Shown one piece after another: positions 42,533 to 51,134 of a stretch of 64,000 nucleotides of DNA. The notes beneath the pieces are model-generated. The model saw nothing but the letters and a program-made list of their open reading frames with translations. It was not told the DNA's origin and made no database searches. The stretch comes from Polaromonas sp. AER18D-145 (GTDB taxonomy: Bacteria > Pseudomonadota > Gammaproteobacteria > Burkholderiales > Burkholderiaceae_C), in the NCBI RefSeq assembly GCF_002379095.1, contig NZ_NBZV01000003.1, positions 119,554 to 183,553 of the forward strand, written 5' to 3'. Positions within the stretch are counted from its first letter, which is position 1; each line of letters starts with the position of its first letter. The translations under genes were made by a program, and so were the position numbers.

Positions 42533-43312
42533 TCAGCTCCTGACGGCAGTGTTGCCAGCGCTGCGGCTGTCCTGCCAGTGCGCCAGCGCCAGCCAGACCG
42601 TGGGCACCAGAACCAGCGCCAGCGAAACCAGTTGCGCAGTTGTGCCTTCGGCCAGGTCCTCGGTGGCGGCATGCCACCAGGCATTGTCGATGCCGGGGAC
42701 CAGCGCAGACTCGGTGAATTCGTGCAACGCGTAGATGACCAGCTGCAAGGCGAACACCATCATGAACCAGGCCGTGACGCGGAAAAACCGGCCCAGGTCC
42801 ACCGCCTTGCCGTAACGCACCCAGGCCCCTGCAATCGCCGCGGCCAGAGCGAGGCCGGTCAGTCCGCCCCAGACCATGTAACCCAGCTCGGCGCTGGAGG
42901 CCAGCGAGGCCAGCATGGTGGCGGTTTCCACGCCTTCGCGTCCGACCATGAACAGCGTGAAGCCAAACACCGCCAGCCAGGCCCGGGAGCCGTCGAGCAG
43001 GGTGGCGCGGTCAAGTCGCGCGTTGATTTCCCGGCCCAAGGTCTTGCCGGCTTTCATCATGTGCACCACACACCAGAGCACCGTCGCTGCGGCGAGCAGG
43101 GCCATGACACCCTCGGCCGTGGGGGACATGGCGCCGATGCGCGACAGCGTATAGCCCAGCAGCAGTGACAACAAGACGGCCACGGCCAGGCCGCTGCGAA
43201 TCGCTCCCAGCAAATGGAGCCGGCCGGTGCGGCGCAAATACAGCGTGGCAATGGCCACCACGAGCAGGGCTTCGAGGCCCTCACGAAAAGCGATCAGCAG
43301 GGTTTGAAACAT
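42533..43312 (-). CDS. FTR1-family iron permease
   Basis: A 259-residue protein with seven predicted membrane helices and the two REXXE iron motifs (REGLE near the start; REGVE in FMVGREGVETATML). It imports ferrous or ferric iron through the inner membrane. The usual partners EfeO and EfeB are absent. Instead it is the last gene of a six-gene operon with a TonB receptor and a PepSY membrane protein. Confidence 0.9.
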   Translation of the reverse strand: MFQTLLIAFREGLEALLVVAIATLYLRRTGRLHLLGAIRSGLAVAVLLSLLLGYTLSRIGAMSPTAEGVMALLAAATVLWCVVHMMKAGKTLGREINARLDRATLLDGSRAWLAVFGFTLFMVGREGVETATMLASLASSAELGYMVWGGLTGLALAAAIAGAWVRYGKAVDLGRFFRVTAWFMMVFALQLVIYALHEFTESALVPGIDNAWWHAATEDLAEGTTAQLVSLALVLVPTVWLALAHWQDSRSAGNTAVRS

Positions 43313-43315
43313 GGT

Positions 43316-43669
43316 TTAACTCCTAGAGGTTGAGGCGGATGGACGTTGAAAAACTGTTTGTGCCGCGCCAGCCAGCGGGCGCAGCCACTGCGGCCGCCAA
43401 GTCAGCGTGAGCGCCACGGCCAGGGCGGCGGCGGACAGCAGCAGCAGCCACAACAGGCTGCCGAAGCTGGCCCCCTGGCTGGCGATGCAGGCAGGCAGGC
43501 CCAGACCGATTGCTATAAAAGCTGTAGCTCGTTGCGCCCGGATATCGAGGGCTGCAGGCCTGTTTGATATAAAAATGCGATCCCGATGGCGCTCCTGGCT
43601 GAGCGCCAGCAACGCCATGCCGAGCAGCAGAACCACCCAGGCGGCCAGCATCAGCAGTACTTCACGCAT
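43316..43669 (-). CDS. DUF3325 membrane protein
   Basis: A 117-residue protein with three predicted helices of the DUF3325 family, small membrane proteins found beside PepSY-TM proteins in iron loci. Function unknown. Residues about 31-53 come from a family A repeat read in frame. Its start overlaps the PepSY gene end by 8 bp; the FTR1 start follows 3 bp after its stop. Confidence 0.8.
   Translation of the reverse strand: MREVLLMLAAWVVLLLGMALLALSQERHRDRIFISNRPAALDIRAQRATAFIAIGLGLPACIASQGASFGSLLWLLLLSAAALAVALTLTWRPQWLRPLAGAAQTVFQRPSASTSRS
43510..43577 (+). repeat. Family A repeat, copy 10, inside the DUF3325 gene
   Basis: TTGCTATAAAAGCTGTAGCT, TTGCGCCCGG, GAGGGCTGCAGGCC, TGTTTGATATAAAAA. Read antisense as NRPAALDIRAQRATAFIA. 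Confidence 0.8.
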
Positions 43670-45269
43670 GGCTGGTGGTGTTGCGGTTCTTCAAGGCGGC
43701 GGGCAGCTCGGCGGCAGCGGCCGGCGCGCGCGCTGCACTGAGCGCCTTGCGGGTCAGGTGACGCGCCGTGACAAACGCCAGGCCGGCCATCGCCAGAAGC
43801 AGCAGGTCCATGCCGGCCACCGCCCACAGCCCCTGGCCCAGCGTGTGGGCCAGGTGGTCACCGGTGCTGACCCAGTTCAGCAGCACGGCCAGCAGGGCCA
43901 GCACGGCCACGGCCCAGGCTTGTTCGCGCCAGGCCGCGCGGCCGCGCAGGGCGGCGTGGGCCAGGGTCGTCAGCCAGGCCAGGTAAAAGGCCCAGACTTC
44001 GACTTCTCCGCGGCTCCAGCCGGCCAGCGACGCATCGGCCGGCAACAGCCGGTTGACCGCAAAAAACACCAGCGTGGCAATAACGATGCCGGGCACACTG
44101 GTCACCGTCAGCGCCTCCACCACCCGCACGCCGGCCAGTCCTTTTTTTGCATGGCTGGCGCGCCGGCCCTCAAGCCAGAACAGGCTGCCGGTGGCAATCA
44201 GCACGCAGCCGGACAAGCCGGCCAGGAAGTAGAGCCAGCGCAAGGTCCAGTGGTCGAACTGGATGAAATGCAGGCCGCTGATAAAACGCTGCACCGTCAT
44301 CACCGGCGCGGCCTCGAAGCTGCGCAGCACGGTGCCCGTGGCTGCGTCGACGTAGAGCTGGTCGAGGTTCATGGTCACCCTGTCGGCATAACCGCGGCGC
44401 AGCTCGACATAACTGTTGGCGTCGCCCGGGTGCCAGACCCGCACGAAGCTGGCCCGGCCGCCTTGCCACTGCTGCTCCGCTTTCGCCAGCATGGCGTCAA
44501 GCGATGCCAGCGGCTGGCCCGGTGTATTCGCCTTGGGCCGGCGGTATTGGCCGAAGCCCTCGGCGGAAAAAGCCCGCTGCGGAGCCTTGGCCTGCGCATA
44601 AGCTGCGTGGTAAGCGCTCGGCCAGTAGATGGTGAACAGGATCACGATGCCCGACAGCGCAGTGGCAAAGTGAAACGGCATGGCCAGCACACCGGTCAGG
44701 TTGTGCAGGTCCAGGCTGGCGCGCTGCAGGCGTTTTTTGGGCCGGAACAAAAAGAAGTCTGCAAAAATCTTGCGGTGGATGATGACGCCGCTGACGATCA
44801 GCAGCAGCATGGCCATGCCGGCCAACCCCACCAGCCAGTAACCCAGGTCCAGCCACTTGATGTGCAGGCGGTAGTGGAAGGGGAAGATGAAGCCGCTGCC
44901 TGCGAGCGTGTCGGTTTGTTCAAGCAGTGCGCCGGTCTGCGGGTGCAGGTAGCGCCGCTCAACGCGTTTGCTGCCTTCGTCGCGCCAGCCCAGCTCTACC
45001 ACCGGCACCCGTTCGCTGGGCAGGCGGATGAACCACTGCGAGGAGCCCTTGGCAAAAAGCCGGGCTTGCGCGCTGATGGCGCCGTCCAGCCTGACAGGCG
45101 CCGCGGCGGTGACCGGCGTGAGCCGCGTGCCCGGCATCATCCAGCGGTCAATTTCGCGGTCGAACACGCTGAGTGAGCCCATCCAGAAGATGGCGAACAG
45201 GACGCTGCCGATCACCACGCCGGTCCAGGTGTGCAGCCAGGCCATGGATTTGCGGAAGGTGGTCTCCAT
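43662..45269 (-). CDS. PepSY-associated TM-helix protein, probable ferri-siderophore reductase
   Basis: A 535-residue protein with four main helices in the PepSY_TM arrangement (MAWLHTWTGVVIGSVLFAIF at the start; HLHNLTG-type SLDLHNLTGVLAMPFHF) and histidines suited to bind heme. FoxB/PiuB-type relatives are inner-membrane heme proteins that reduce ferri-siderophores in the periplasm. The operon position between a TonB receptor and an FTR1 permease fits that role. Activity is inferred. Confidence 0.87.
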   Translation of the reverse strand: METTFRKSMAWLHTWTGVVIGSVLFAIFWMGSLSVFDREIDRWMMPGTRLTPVTAAAPVRLDGAISAQARLFAKGSSQWFIRLPSERVPVVELGWRDEGSKRVERRYLHPQTGALLEQTDTLAGSGFIFPFHYRLHIKWLDLGYWLVGLAGMAMLLLIVSGVIIHRKIFADFFLFRPKKRLQRASLDLHNLTGVLAMPFHFATALSGIVILFTIYWPSAYHAAYAQAKAPQRAFSAEGFGQYRRPKANTPGQPLASLDAMLAKAEQQWQGGRASFVRVWHPGDANSYVELRRGYADRVTMNLDQLYVDAATGTVLRSFEAAPVMTVQRFISGLHFIQFDHWTLRWLYFLAGLSGCVLIATGSLFWLEGRRASHAKKGLAGVRVVEALTVTSVPGIVIATLVFFAVNRLLPADASLAGWSRGEVEVWAFYLAWLTTLAHAALRGRAAWREQAWAVAVLALLAVLLNWVSTGDHLAHTLGQGLWAVAGMDLLLLAMAGLAFVTARHLTRKALSAARAPAAAAELPAALKNRNTTSHA

Positions 45270-45281
45270 CGCTGAACTCCT

Positions 45282-45647
45282 TTAGCGAAGCAACTGAAGC
45301 AAGCCCCAGGTCAGCACATAGGTCAGCGCTGTCGCGCCCGCCAGCATGGCCCACAGGCGCGTGAGGCTGCGCACGCTGAAGGCCCACAGCAAGACCAACA
45401 GGTAGACCAGAAAGCCGGACATCGACGCGCTCACGACGGCCTCGCTGCGCGACAGGCCGGCGTACACCAGCGCAACGGTCAGCAGCGCCACCAGCGCCGC
45501 GGTGAAGGCGTAGCCGCCGAGCAGCGCGCCGGCAACACGTTGCAAAATCCTGAGCCAGGCCAGACTTGCTATTGATTCAATAGCTGCTTGCGCCCGATGT
45601 ATAGGGGCTGCGGACTGATTTGTCTCTCTATTCCGGCTTGATCGCAT
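45282..45647 (-). CDS. DUF3649 membrane protein
   Basis: A 121-residue protein with three predicted helices, DUF3649 family, usually next to PepSY-TM and DUF3325 genes. Function unknown; a small subunit of the reductase is plausible. Residues about 7-27 (NQSAAPIHRAQAAIESIA) come from a family A repeat. If translation began after it, the protein would still have all its helices. Confidence 0.8.
   Translation of the reverse strand: MRSSRNRETNQSAAPIHRAQAAIESIASLAWLRILQRVAGALLGGYAFTAALVALLTVALVYAGLSRSEAVVSASMSGFLVYLLVLLWAFSVRSLTRLWAMLAGATALTYVLTWGLLQLLR
45566..45628 (+). repeat. Family A repeat, copy 11, at the DUF3649 gene start
   Basis: TTGCTATTGATTCAATAGCT, GCTTGCGCCCG, TAGGGGCTGCGGAC, TGATTTGT. 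Close to the consensus. Confidence 0.8.
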
Positions 45648-45665
45648 GGCTGGGCCCCGACTTTG

Positions 45666-46397
45666 TCAGTTTTTGTTCGGTGAGGCCTGCGGCGCTGCGG
45701 GCAGGGCCGGCAAACCGCGGTGCTGCATCGTCGTGAGCGAGGTGACGTAGCTGGCGCGGTCGTACTGCTCGCCGGCGCGCTCGCCGGCGCCGCCGGTGTG
45801 TTTAAGCTCCAGCACGTAGCGGCCCTTCCACGGCAGCTTCACGGTGAGCTTGCCCTGTTCGTCGGCACGGTGTTCCTGCGTCCAGCCCGAAGGCGTGGCC
45901 ACGGCCACTTTGGCTTTGGGCAGGGGCTGGCCCATGTAGAAAGCCTGCACCTCCATGCCATCCTTGCCCGGCTGGCCGGTAGGCACCAGGTCCAGCGTCA
46001 GCTTGGGCTGCAGCCGGCCATGGCCCGTCACCAGCCGGGCGGCGGGCACGTACAGGCTGCGGATGGTTTTGTCGCCATCCCTGCGTTCGGCGATGGGGAA
46101 GACGGGCTCCTCGGCCAACAGTGACTCACCTTTCGCCGCGCGGGCGGACAGGGCAAAGCCATTGGCCGTCTTGACGGCGTGTAGCGGCTGCATGCCCTGC
46201 GCCGACTGCTTGTGCGCCACCGGATTGACAAACCTGTCCAGCCGCCCGGGTGAGGCCTCGCGCAGATTCTCGCCAAACTCGCCGAAGTAGAGCTTGGCGC
46301 CCCGGGCGTCTTGCTCGATCCAGACTTGATGGGCGTGGGCCTGGCCGGCAAGTACCAGCACAGCCGTACAAAGCAGATGAAGTTGAAGTGATTTCAT
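45666..46397 (-). CDS. DUF4198 periplasmic protein
   Basis: A 243-residue secreted protein (signal peptide ending AGQAHA; mature HQVWIEQDARGAKLYFGEFG). DUF4198 proteins are periplasmic and often lie beside TonB receptors and metal transporters; the N-terminal histidine after cleavage might bind metal. Function unknown. The C-terminal half has an Ig-like/carboxypeptidase-regulatory appearance. Operon gene 2, 23 bp after the receptor. Confidence 0.82.
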   Translation of the reverse strand: MKSLQLHLLCTAVLVLAGQAHAHQVWIEQDARGAKLYFGEFGENLREASPGRLDRFVNPVAHKQSAQGMQPLHAVKTANGFALSARAAKGESLLAEEPVFPIAERRDGDKTIRSLYVPAARLVTGHGRLQPKLTLDLVPTGQPGKDGMEVQAFYMGQPLPKAKVAVATPSGWTQEHRADEQGKLTVKLPWKGRYVLELKHTGGAGERAGEQYDRASYVTSLTTMQHRGLPALPAAPQASPNKN

Positions 46398-46420
46398 GGC
46401 TTGACTCGTCAAAGGGGTGG

Positions 46421-48604
46421 TCAGAACCTGGTGCGCAACGTCAGCTGCAGCTCGCGCGGCGCGCCGGGCAGGATCAGGTTGTCGTTGCTGCCGTGGCTGG
46501 AGACGATGTATTTCTTGTCGGTGACGTTTTTCAGGTTCACACCGAATTCATAGCGGCCGGTCCGGTAAATGCCGGCCAGGTCGCCGGTCAGGTAAGCCGG
46601 CAGCACGACAAGGTTGGTCAGCGAGGCGAAACGCTCGCCCATGTAGTTGAGGCCACCGCCCACGCTGAAGCCGTCGCCCAGGTCTTTCATGGCCCAGAAG
46701 GAGGCCGAGTGGCGCGGCGTCAGCGCGGGAACCTTGCCCAGCGACGGCACCGAAACAACCGGCAGCTGCAGCGAGGTGACACGCGCCACCGACTCCACCA
46801 TTTCGCCGTCCAGGTAGGCGTAACCCGCGCTCACGTCCCAGCGGCCCGGCAGGCGGCCGCTGGCCGTGAGCTCCAGCCCGTTGGTGCGCTGCGTACCCAC
46901 GTTGATTTGCCGGCTGGGATTGGCCGGGTCGGTGTTCTTGATGTTGCTGCGCTGCAGGTTGAACAGGGCGGCCGTCACGCTGAGAGCGCCGTCCAGGAAA
47001 CCGAGCTTGCTGCCGATCTCGACGTTGCGGGTGATCTCCGGTTCGTTGGCCACGTTGTTGCCGGCCAGGGCAAAGGCCTCGGCCGAGGGCTGGAACGAGC
47101 GGCTGTACGAGACGTAGTGCGACTGCGCATCGGTAGGCTGCCACACCAGGCCGGCGCGTGGGCTGAAGCTGCGGTCGGTGCGGGCCAGCGGTGCGAGCTT
47201 GCGCTCGAAAGTGGTGGACTGCTTGAACTCGTCGTAGCGGATGCCTGCCAGCGCCTTCCAGTTTTTCGCCAGCGTGACCTGGTCCTGCAGGTACAGGCCC
47301 AGCACGTCCTGCGTGGTGTTGTTCGGTATGGCGCTGTCGGCAGCCCTGGCGGCCGCGGTGAATGACGGCACCGACACCAGGCCCGGGTTGAAGATGGACA
47401 CGCGTGCCACCGTGCCGGCCGCGATCGATTCGGCGCGGCGCTTCTGCTGGCCCATTTCCAGGCCGAACAGCCACTCCTGCTTGAATCCGCCCAGCGTGTT
47501 CCTGTAGGTGAAGTCGGTCTGGTTGAACCAGCCCGACTCGTCGCGGAAGACGGCGCTGCGGGTCAGCCCTATCGTCAGCGCTACCGGGTCCGTCGTGCCG
47601 CTGGGCAGGGTGTTGTAGCGGTCCAGCTCGTAGCTGTAGTAGCGGGTGGTGTTGCGCACGCTGAACGCATCATTGAAGCTGTGGTTCAGGGTGGCGGTGT
47701 AGGTGTCGACCAGGCTGGTGCTGGTGTCGTCGCGCCGGGCATTGCCCGAGCCGTAATAGGTACTGGCCGGCACATCGACCGGGCGGCCGTTGAGTGCCGG
47801 GATGCCGAAGTCTGTCACGCGCTGGTCACGTGCCTGGGTGTATTGCAGCAGCAGGGAAGTCTGGTTGCTGAGTTTGAGCGCCAGCGACGGCGCAAAGCTG
47901 TAGCGGTCCACGAACTGCTGGTCGCGGTAGCTGCCGGAGTCTTCGCGCGCCGCGTTCAGGCGGAAGGCCGCCGCTTCGCCCAGCGGCAGGTTCACGTCGG
48001 CCTCCACGCGCCTGAGCTTGTTGCTGCCCAGGATCAGCGCCGCCTCGCCCGATGTCTCGCCGAATTTTGGTTTTTTGGTGATGCGGTTGATCAGACCGCC
48101 CGAGGAGCCCCGGCCGTACAGCACGGCGGAAGGGCCCTTGAGCACCTCGATGCGCTCGACGTTGGACAGGTCGCGGAAGTACAGGGCGTCATCGCGCAGG
48201 CCGTCGGAAAACTGGTCGGTAATCGCCGTGAAGCCGCGGATCATCACCTGGTCGCGCTGGCCGTCGCCATGGCTGGCCGCCACGCCGGGCACGTTGCGCA
48301 GCGCATCTTCCATGGAGCGTGCGGCCTGGTCGCGCAGCAGCTGGCCGGGCACCACGTTGACGGTCTGCGGAATGTCGCGCAGCGGCGCGCTGCTTTTGGT
48401 GGCGGTGCTGCTGGACGGGGAGTAGCCCTGTTCGGTGTCGGCGCGGATGGTGATGTCCGGCAGGACCTGGGCGCCGACCAGTTGCGCGGCGCACAGCGCG
48501 AGCGGGGTGAGGCTGAATTTTGCTACCAGTTTGGTAGCTGTCGGCGCTCGAAGGACGAGGGCTGGGTGGGTTTTTGACGCAAGGAAACGGGATGTAAAGG
48601 ACAT
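46421..48604 (-). CDS. TonB-dependent siderophore receptor (receptor A)
   Basis: A 727-residue outer-membrane receptor: signal peptide to about 42, TonB box near VLPDITIRA, plug domain (QTVNVVPGQLLRDQAARSME, IEVLKGPSAVLYGRG), 22-strand barrel ending in TLRTRF with the terminal Phe. Ferri-siderophore specificity is inferred from the TIGR01783-like plug. Residues 8-28 of the signal region are encoded by a family A repeat. Start at 48604 is chosen by homology to receptor B's leader. Fur box upstream; first gene of the six-gene iron operon. Confidence 0.92.
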   Translation of the reverse strand: MSFTSRFLASKTHPALVLRAPTATKLVAKFSLTPLALCAAQLVGAQVLPDITIRADTEQGYSPSSSTATKSSAPLRDIPQTVNVVPGQLLRDQAARSMEDALRNVPGVAASHGDGQRDQVMIRGFTAITDQFSDGLRDDALYFRDLSNVERIEVLKGPSAVLYGRGSSGGLINRITKKPKFGETSGEAALILGSNKLRRVEADVNLPLGEAAAFRLNAAREDSGSYRDQQFVDRYSFAPSLALKLSNQTSLLLQYTQARDQRVTDFGIPALNGRPVDVPASTYYGSGNARRDDTSTSLVDTYTATLNHSFNDAFSVRNTTRYYSYELDRYNTLPSGTTDPVALTIGLTRSAVFRDESGWFNQTDFTYRNTLGGFKQEWLFGLEMGQQKRRAESIAAGTVARVSIFNPGLVSVPSFTAAARAADSAIPNNTTQDVLGLYLQDQVTLAKNWKALAGIRYDEFKQSTTFERKLAPLARTDRSFSPRAGLVWQPTDAQSHYVSYSRSFQPSAEAFALAGNNVANEPEITRNVEIGSKLGFLDGALSVTAALFNLQRSNIKNTDPANPSRQINVGTQRTNGLELTASGRLPGRWDVSAGYAYLDGEMVESVARVTSLQLPVVSVPSLGKVPALTPRHSASFWAMKDLGDGFSVGGGLNYMGERFASLTNLVVLPAYLTGDLAGIYRTGRYEFGVNLKNVTDKKYIVSSHGSNDNLILPGAPRELQLTLRTRF
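48521..48581 (+). repeat. Family A repeat, copy 12, in receptor A signal region
   Basis: TGCTACCAGTTTGGTAGCTG, CGGCGCTCG, GAGGGCTGGG, GGGTTTTTGACGC. Read antisense as SKTHPALVLRAPTATKLVA. Confidence 0.8.
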
Positions 48605-48639
48605 GTGAAGCACGGCTCAGGCAGGTTGCTGGCTGGCTT
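48602..48639 (-). promoter_or_regulatory. Start-codon hairpin in the receptor A leader
   Basis: On the minus strand ATGTGAAGC and GCTTCACAT form a perfect 9-bp stem, and the second arm includes the start codon. A similar leader precedes receptor B (50951-50988). No strong Shine-Dalgarno is visible. Confidence 0.5.
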
Positions 48640-48685
48640 CACATTTCCACGGAGATGTCGGCTGGCGATCTACAAATCTTAACAC

Positions 48686-48708
48686 AATAATGAGAATTAT
48701 TCGCGTTT
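48686..48708 (-). promoter_or_regulatory. Fur box of receptor A
   Basis: AATGAGAATTATTCGCG is a strong Fur box 82 bp upstream of receptor A. Confidence 0.8.
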
Positions 48709-48765
48709 GAGATCTTGTGTGGCGCTGCCTTTGAGGGCAAAAAACGACAGGCTTCGGTGGGAGTG

Positions 48766-50952
48766 TCAGAAATAGAACGTGGTGCTCAGCGCGAAGCTGC
48801 GCGGTTCGGCCGGCGAGACCACGTTGGCGTTGATGGCGCCCGCGTAATACACCTTGTTGAACAGGTTCTTGATGCCTGCCGTCACACGAAAGCGGTCGCC
48901 GTGGTAACTCAGCGAGGTGTCGGCCACAAAGTAGGAGGGCAGCGTGAACGGCAGCGCACCCACCTGCTCGCTGACGTAGCGCCCGCCCAGGCCCACGGTC
49001 ACGCGCTTGAGGTCCTGCAGGCGGTAGGTGGCCCAGGTGGCCAGCGTGTGTTTGGGCGTCAGGTTGATGGGTTTGCCGACGATGGCGGCGTTGTTGTCGC
49101 GCGTGACTTCCGCATCGGTGTAGGCGTAGGCGGCGGTCAGCTTCCAGCCGTTGCGCAGGTCGGCGCCCAGCTCCAGCTCCAAGCCGCGCGCCCGCTGCTC
49201 GCCGGTCTGCACGCTGAAATTGGTGTTGACCGGGTCGGCCGTCGTCACGTTCTGGCGGCGCAGGTCGTACACGGCCAGTGCGCCGGTGACCTGCCGGTTG
49301 GCCGTCTCGTACTTGAGGCCGGCTTCCCATTGCTGGCCGGTTTCCGGAACGAAAGCGCTGCCGTCAAAGGCCAGGCCCGATACCGGCAGGAAAGATTCGC
49401 CATAACTGGCGTAGGTGGACCAGCCCGGCACAAATTCGTAAACCAGGCCGCCCGAGAAGGTGTTGGCCTTGTCCTTTTGCACCGTGCGCCGGTTGGTTAG
49501 CCGGTTGTCGGTGTCGGTCGTCGAATGGTCGTGGCGCAGGCCCAGCAGCGCCGTCCAGCCTTGGCCGAATTTGATCTGGTCCTGTACGTACAGCCCGGTT
49601 GCCGTGAGCTTCGATGGCGCGTCGCTCGTGAGGTTTGCGGGGCAGGTGGCCTGCACGCCGTAGACCGGGTTGTACAGGTTCATGGGCGCAATCGTGCAAC
49701 TGCGGCTGGCCTGCGAGCTGGTACCGGTGCGGGCGTCCAGCCCGGTCACCACGCGGTGCTTCAGGCCCAGCGCCTCGAAGCTCGTCAGCAGCGAGGTGTC
49801 GGTGGCCAGCAGGTCGTAGTCCATGTACTGGCGGGTGGCGGTGCGGTTCTGCAGGCGCTGGTTGGCCTGCAGCGTGCCGTTGGCGACAAAGTTGCCGGTG
49901 CCTTTTTCCTCTTCGTAACGCACGTTCTGGCGCAGCACCACATCGGGGTTGAACTGGTGCTCCAGCGAATAACCCACGGTGGTCTGTTCCATGTCGTAGG
50001 CGCCGAAGCCCGGATCGCCGGTGTAGCGCGTCAGCGGAATGGCGCCATTGCGATTGGGCAGCAGCGTGCCATACGGGGTGATGCCCTGCTGGCGCATCCA
50101 CTGGCTGTGGCTGTAGGTGGCAAAAAGCACCAGGTCGGTTTGCGGGCCGAGGTCCAGCGCCAGCGAGGGCGCCACCCAGCTGTCCTTGCGGTAGACCAGG
50201 TCGGTCGGGTCTTCGGTGTCGGACATCTGGGCGTTGATGCGAAATGCCGCCTTGCCCGAATCGGACAGCGGGCGGTTCAGGTCGGCCGACAGCGTCTTCA
50301 GGCCGAAGCTTCCCAGCTCCAGTGAAGCCTCGGACAGCGCTTCCTTTTTGGGCCGCTTGCTGACGGCGTTGACGATGCCGCCGGGCTGCACCTGGCCGTA
50401 CAGCACCGAGGCTGCACCCTTGAGCACCTCGAAACGTTCATAGCCGTAGGGCGTCAGGCGTGTCCACATGCCGGGGCTTTGCACCAGGCCATCGATCAGG
50501 ATGGACTCGGTCGAGCGGAAACCGCGGATGTTGATGTCGTCGAAACCGCGCCGGCCGAAGTTGACCGGGCTGACGCCGGCGACCGTCTGCAGGGTCTGCT
50601 GCAGATTGGTTGCCTGGCGCGACTCCATCTGCTCGCGTGTGACCACGCTGATGGACTGCGGTGTCTCCAGCAGGCGCATCGGCGCCTTGCCTGCGCTTTG
50701 CGCCTGATTGGGCGCAAAACCCTCGTCTTTTTCGACAGTGGCGTTGATGCGCACCTCACGCAGCTGCGGCAGCTCGCTGCCGGCAGGTGCGGCGGTGGCC
50801 GGAGCCGGCGGCGTTTCTGCCCGGCCCAGTTGCGCCACACACAGCGCCAGCGGCGTGAGGACGAAGGTTGCTACAAATTTGCTAGCTGTTCGCACCCGCT
50901 GCACATGGGCTGGAAGGGTTTTTGAGTGAGAAAAAGAGGAGGGGAGTGACAT
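48766..50952 (-). CDS. TonB-dependent siderophore receptor (receptor B)
   Basis: A 728-residue receptor with signal peptide (MSLPSSFSHSK... LALCVAQLGRA), plug (ETPQSISVVTREQMESRQAT, NIRGFRSTESILIDGLVQSP, VLKGAASVLYGQVQPGG) and barrel ending FALSTTFYF. Sequence resembles ferrichrome/coprogen-type receptors. Its leader and signal region share ancestry with receptor A, including a family A repeat at the same residues 8-28. Transcribed alone or with bfr upstream; Fur box at 51024-51046. Confidence 0.92.
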   Translation of the reverse strand: MSLPSSFSHSKTLPAHVQRVRTASKFVATFVLTPLALCVAQLGRAETPPAPATAAPAGSELPQLREVRINATVEKDEGFAPNQAQSAGKAPMRLLETPQSISVVTREQMESRQATNLQQTLQTVAGVSPVNFGRRGFDDINIRGFRSTESILIDGLVQSPGMWTRLTPYGYERFEVLKGAASVLYGQVQPGGIVNAVSKRPKKEALSEASLELGSFGLKTLSADLNRPLSDSGKAAFRINAQMSDTEDPTDLVYRKDSWVAPSLALDLGPQTDLVLFATYSHSQWMRQQGITPYGTLLPNRNGAIPLTRYTGDPGFGAYDMEQTTVGYSLEHQFNPDVVLRQNVRYEEEKGTGNFVANGTLQANQRLQNRTATRQYMDYDLLATDTSLLTSFEALGLKHRVVTGLDARTGTSSQASRSCTIAPMNLYNPVYGVQATCPANLTSDAPSKLTATGLYVQDQIKFGQGWTALLGLRHDHSTTDTDNRLTNRRTVQKDKANTFSGGLVYEFVPGWSTYASYGESFLPVSGLAFDGSAFVPETGQQWEAGLKYETANRQVTGALAVYDLRRQNVTTADPVNTNFSVQTGEQRARGLELELGADLRNGWKLTAAYAYTDAEVTRDNNAAIVGKPINLTPKHTLATWATYRLQDLKRVTVGLGGRYVSEQVGALPFTLPSYFVADTSLSYHGDRFRVTAGIKNLFNKVYYAGAINANVVSPAEPRSFALSTTFYF
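50869..50930 (+). repeat. Family A repeat, copy 13, in receptor B signal region
   Basis: TTGCTACAAATTTGCTAGCT, GCACCCGC, ATGGGCTGGAAGG, GTTTTTGAG. Read antisense as SKTLPAHVQRVRTASKFVA. Confidence 0.8.
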
Positions 50953-50988
50953 GGTGAAGCACAGGCCGGTTGCTGGCTGGCTTCACAT
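50951..50988 (-). promoter_or_regulatory. Leader hairpin of receptor B
   Basis: GTGAAGC/GCTTCAC inverted repeat immediately before the start codon, with the intervening CCAGCCAGCAACC also present in the receptor A leader. Confidence 0.5.
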
Positions 50989-51023
50989 GAACATGTCGGC
51001 TGGCGGGGGCTATAGCTTAACCC

Positions 51024-51046
51024 ATGAATGAGAGTTATTCTCGTTT
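51024..51046 (-). promoter_or_regulatory. Fur box of receptor B
   Basis: AATGAGAGTTATTCTCG matches the receptor A box with two changes and lies 72 bp upstream of the start. Confidence 0.75.
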
Positions 51047-51134
51047 GCAGGAGATGCTGGCTGCCATTCGATTCAGGCAGGGCCTTGGCGGCCGTGAAAC
51101 AAGGCAGCGCTTGCGGCGCTGCGCAGGGTGCTGC

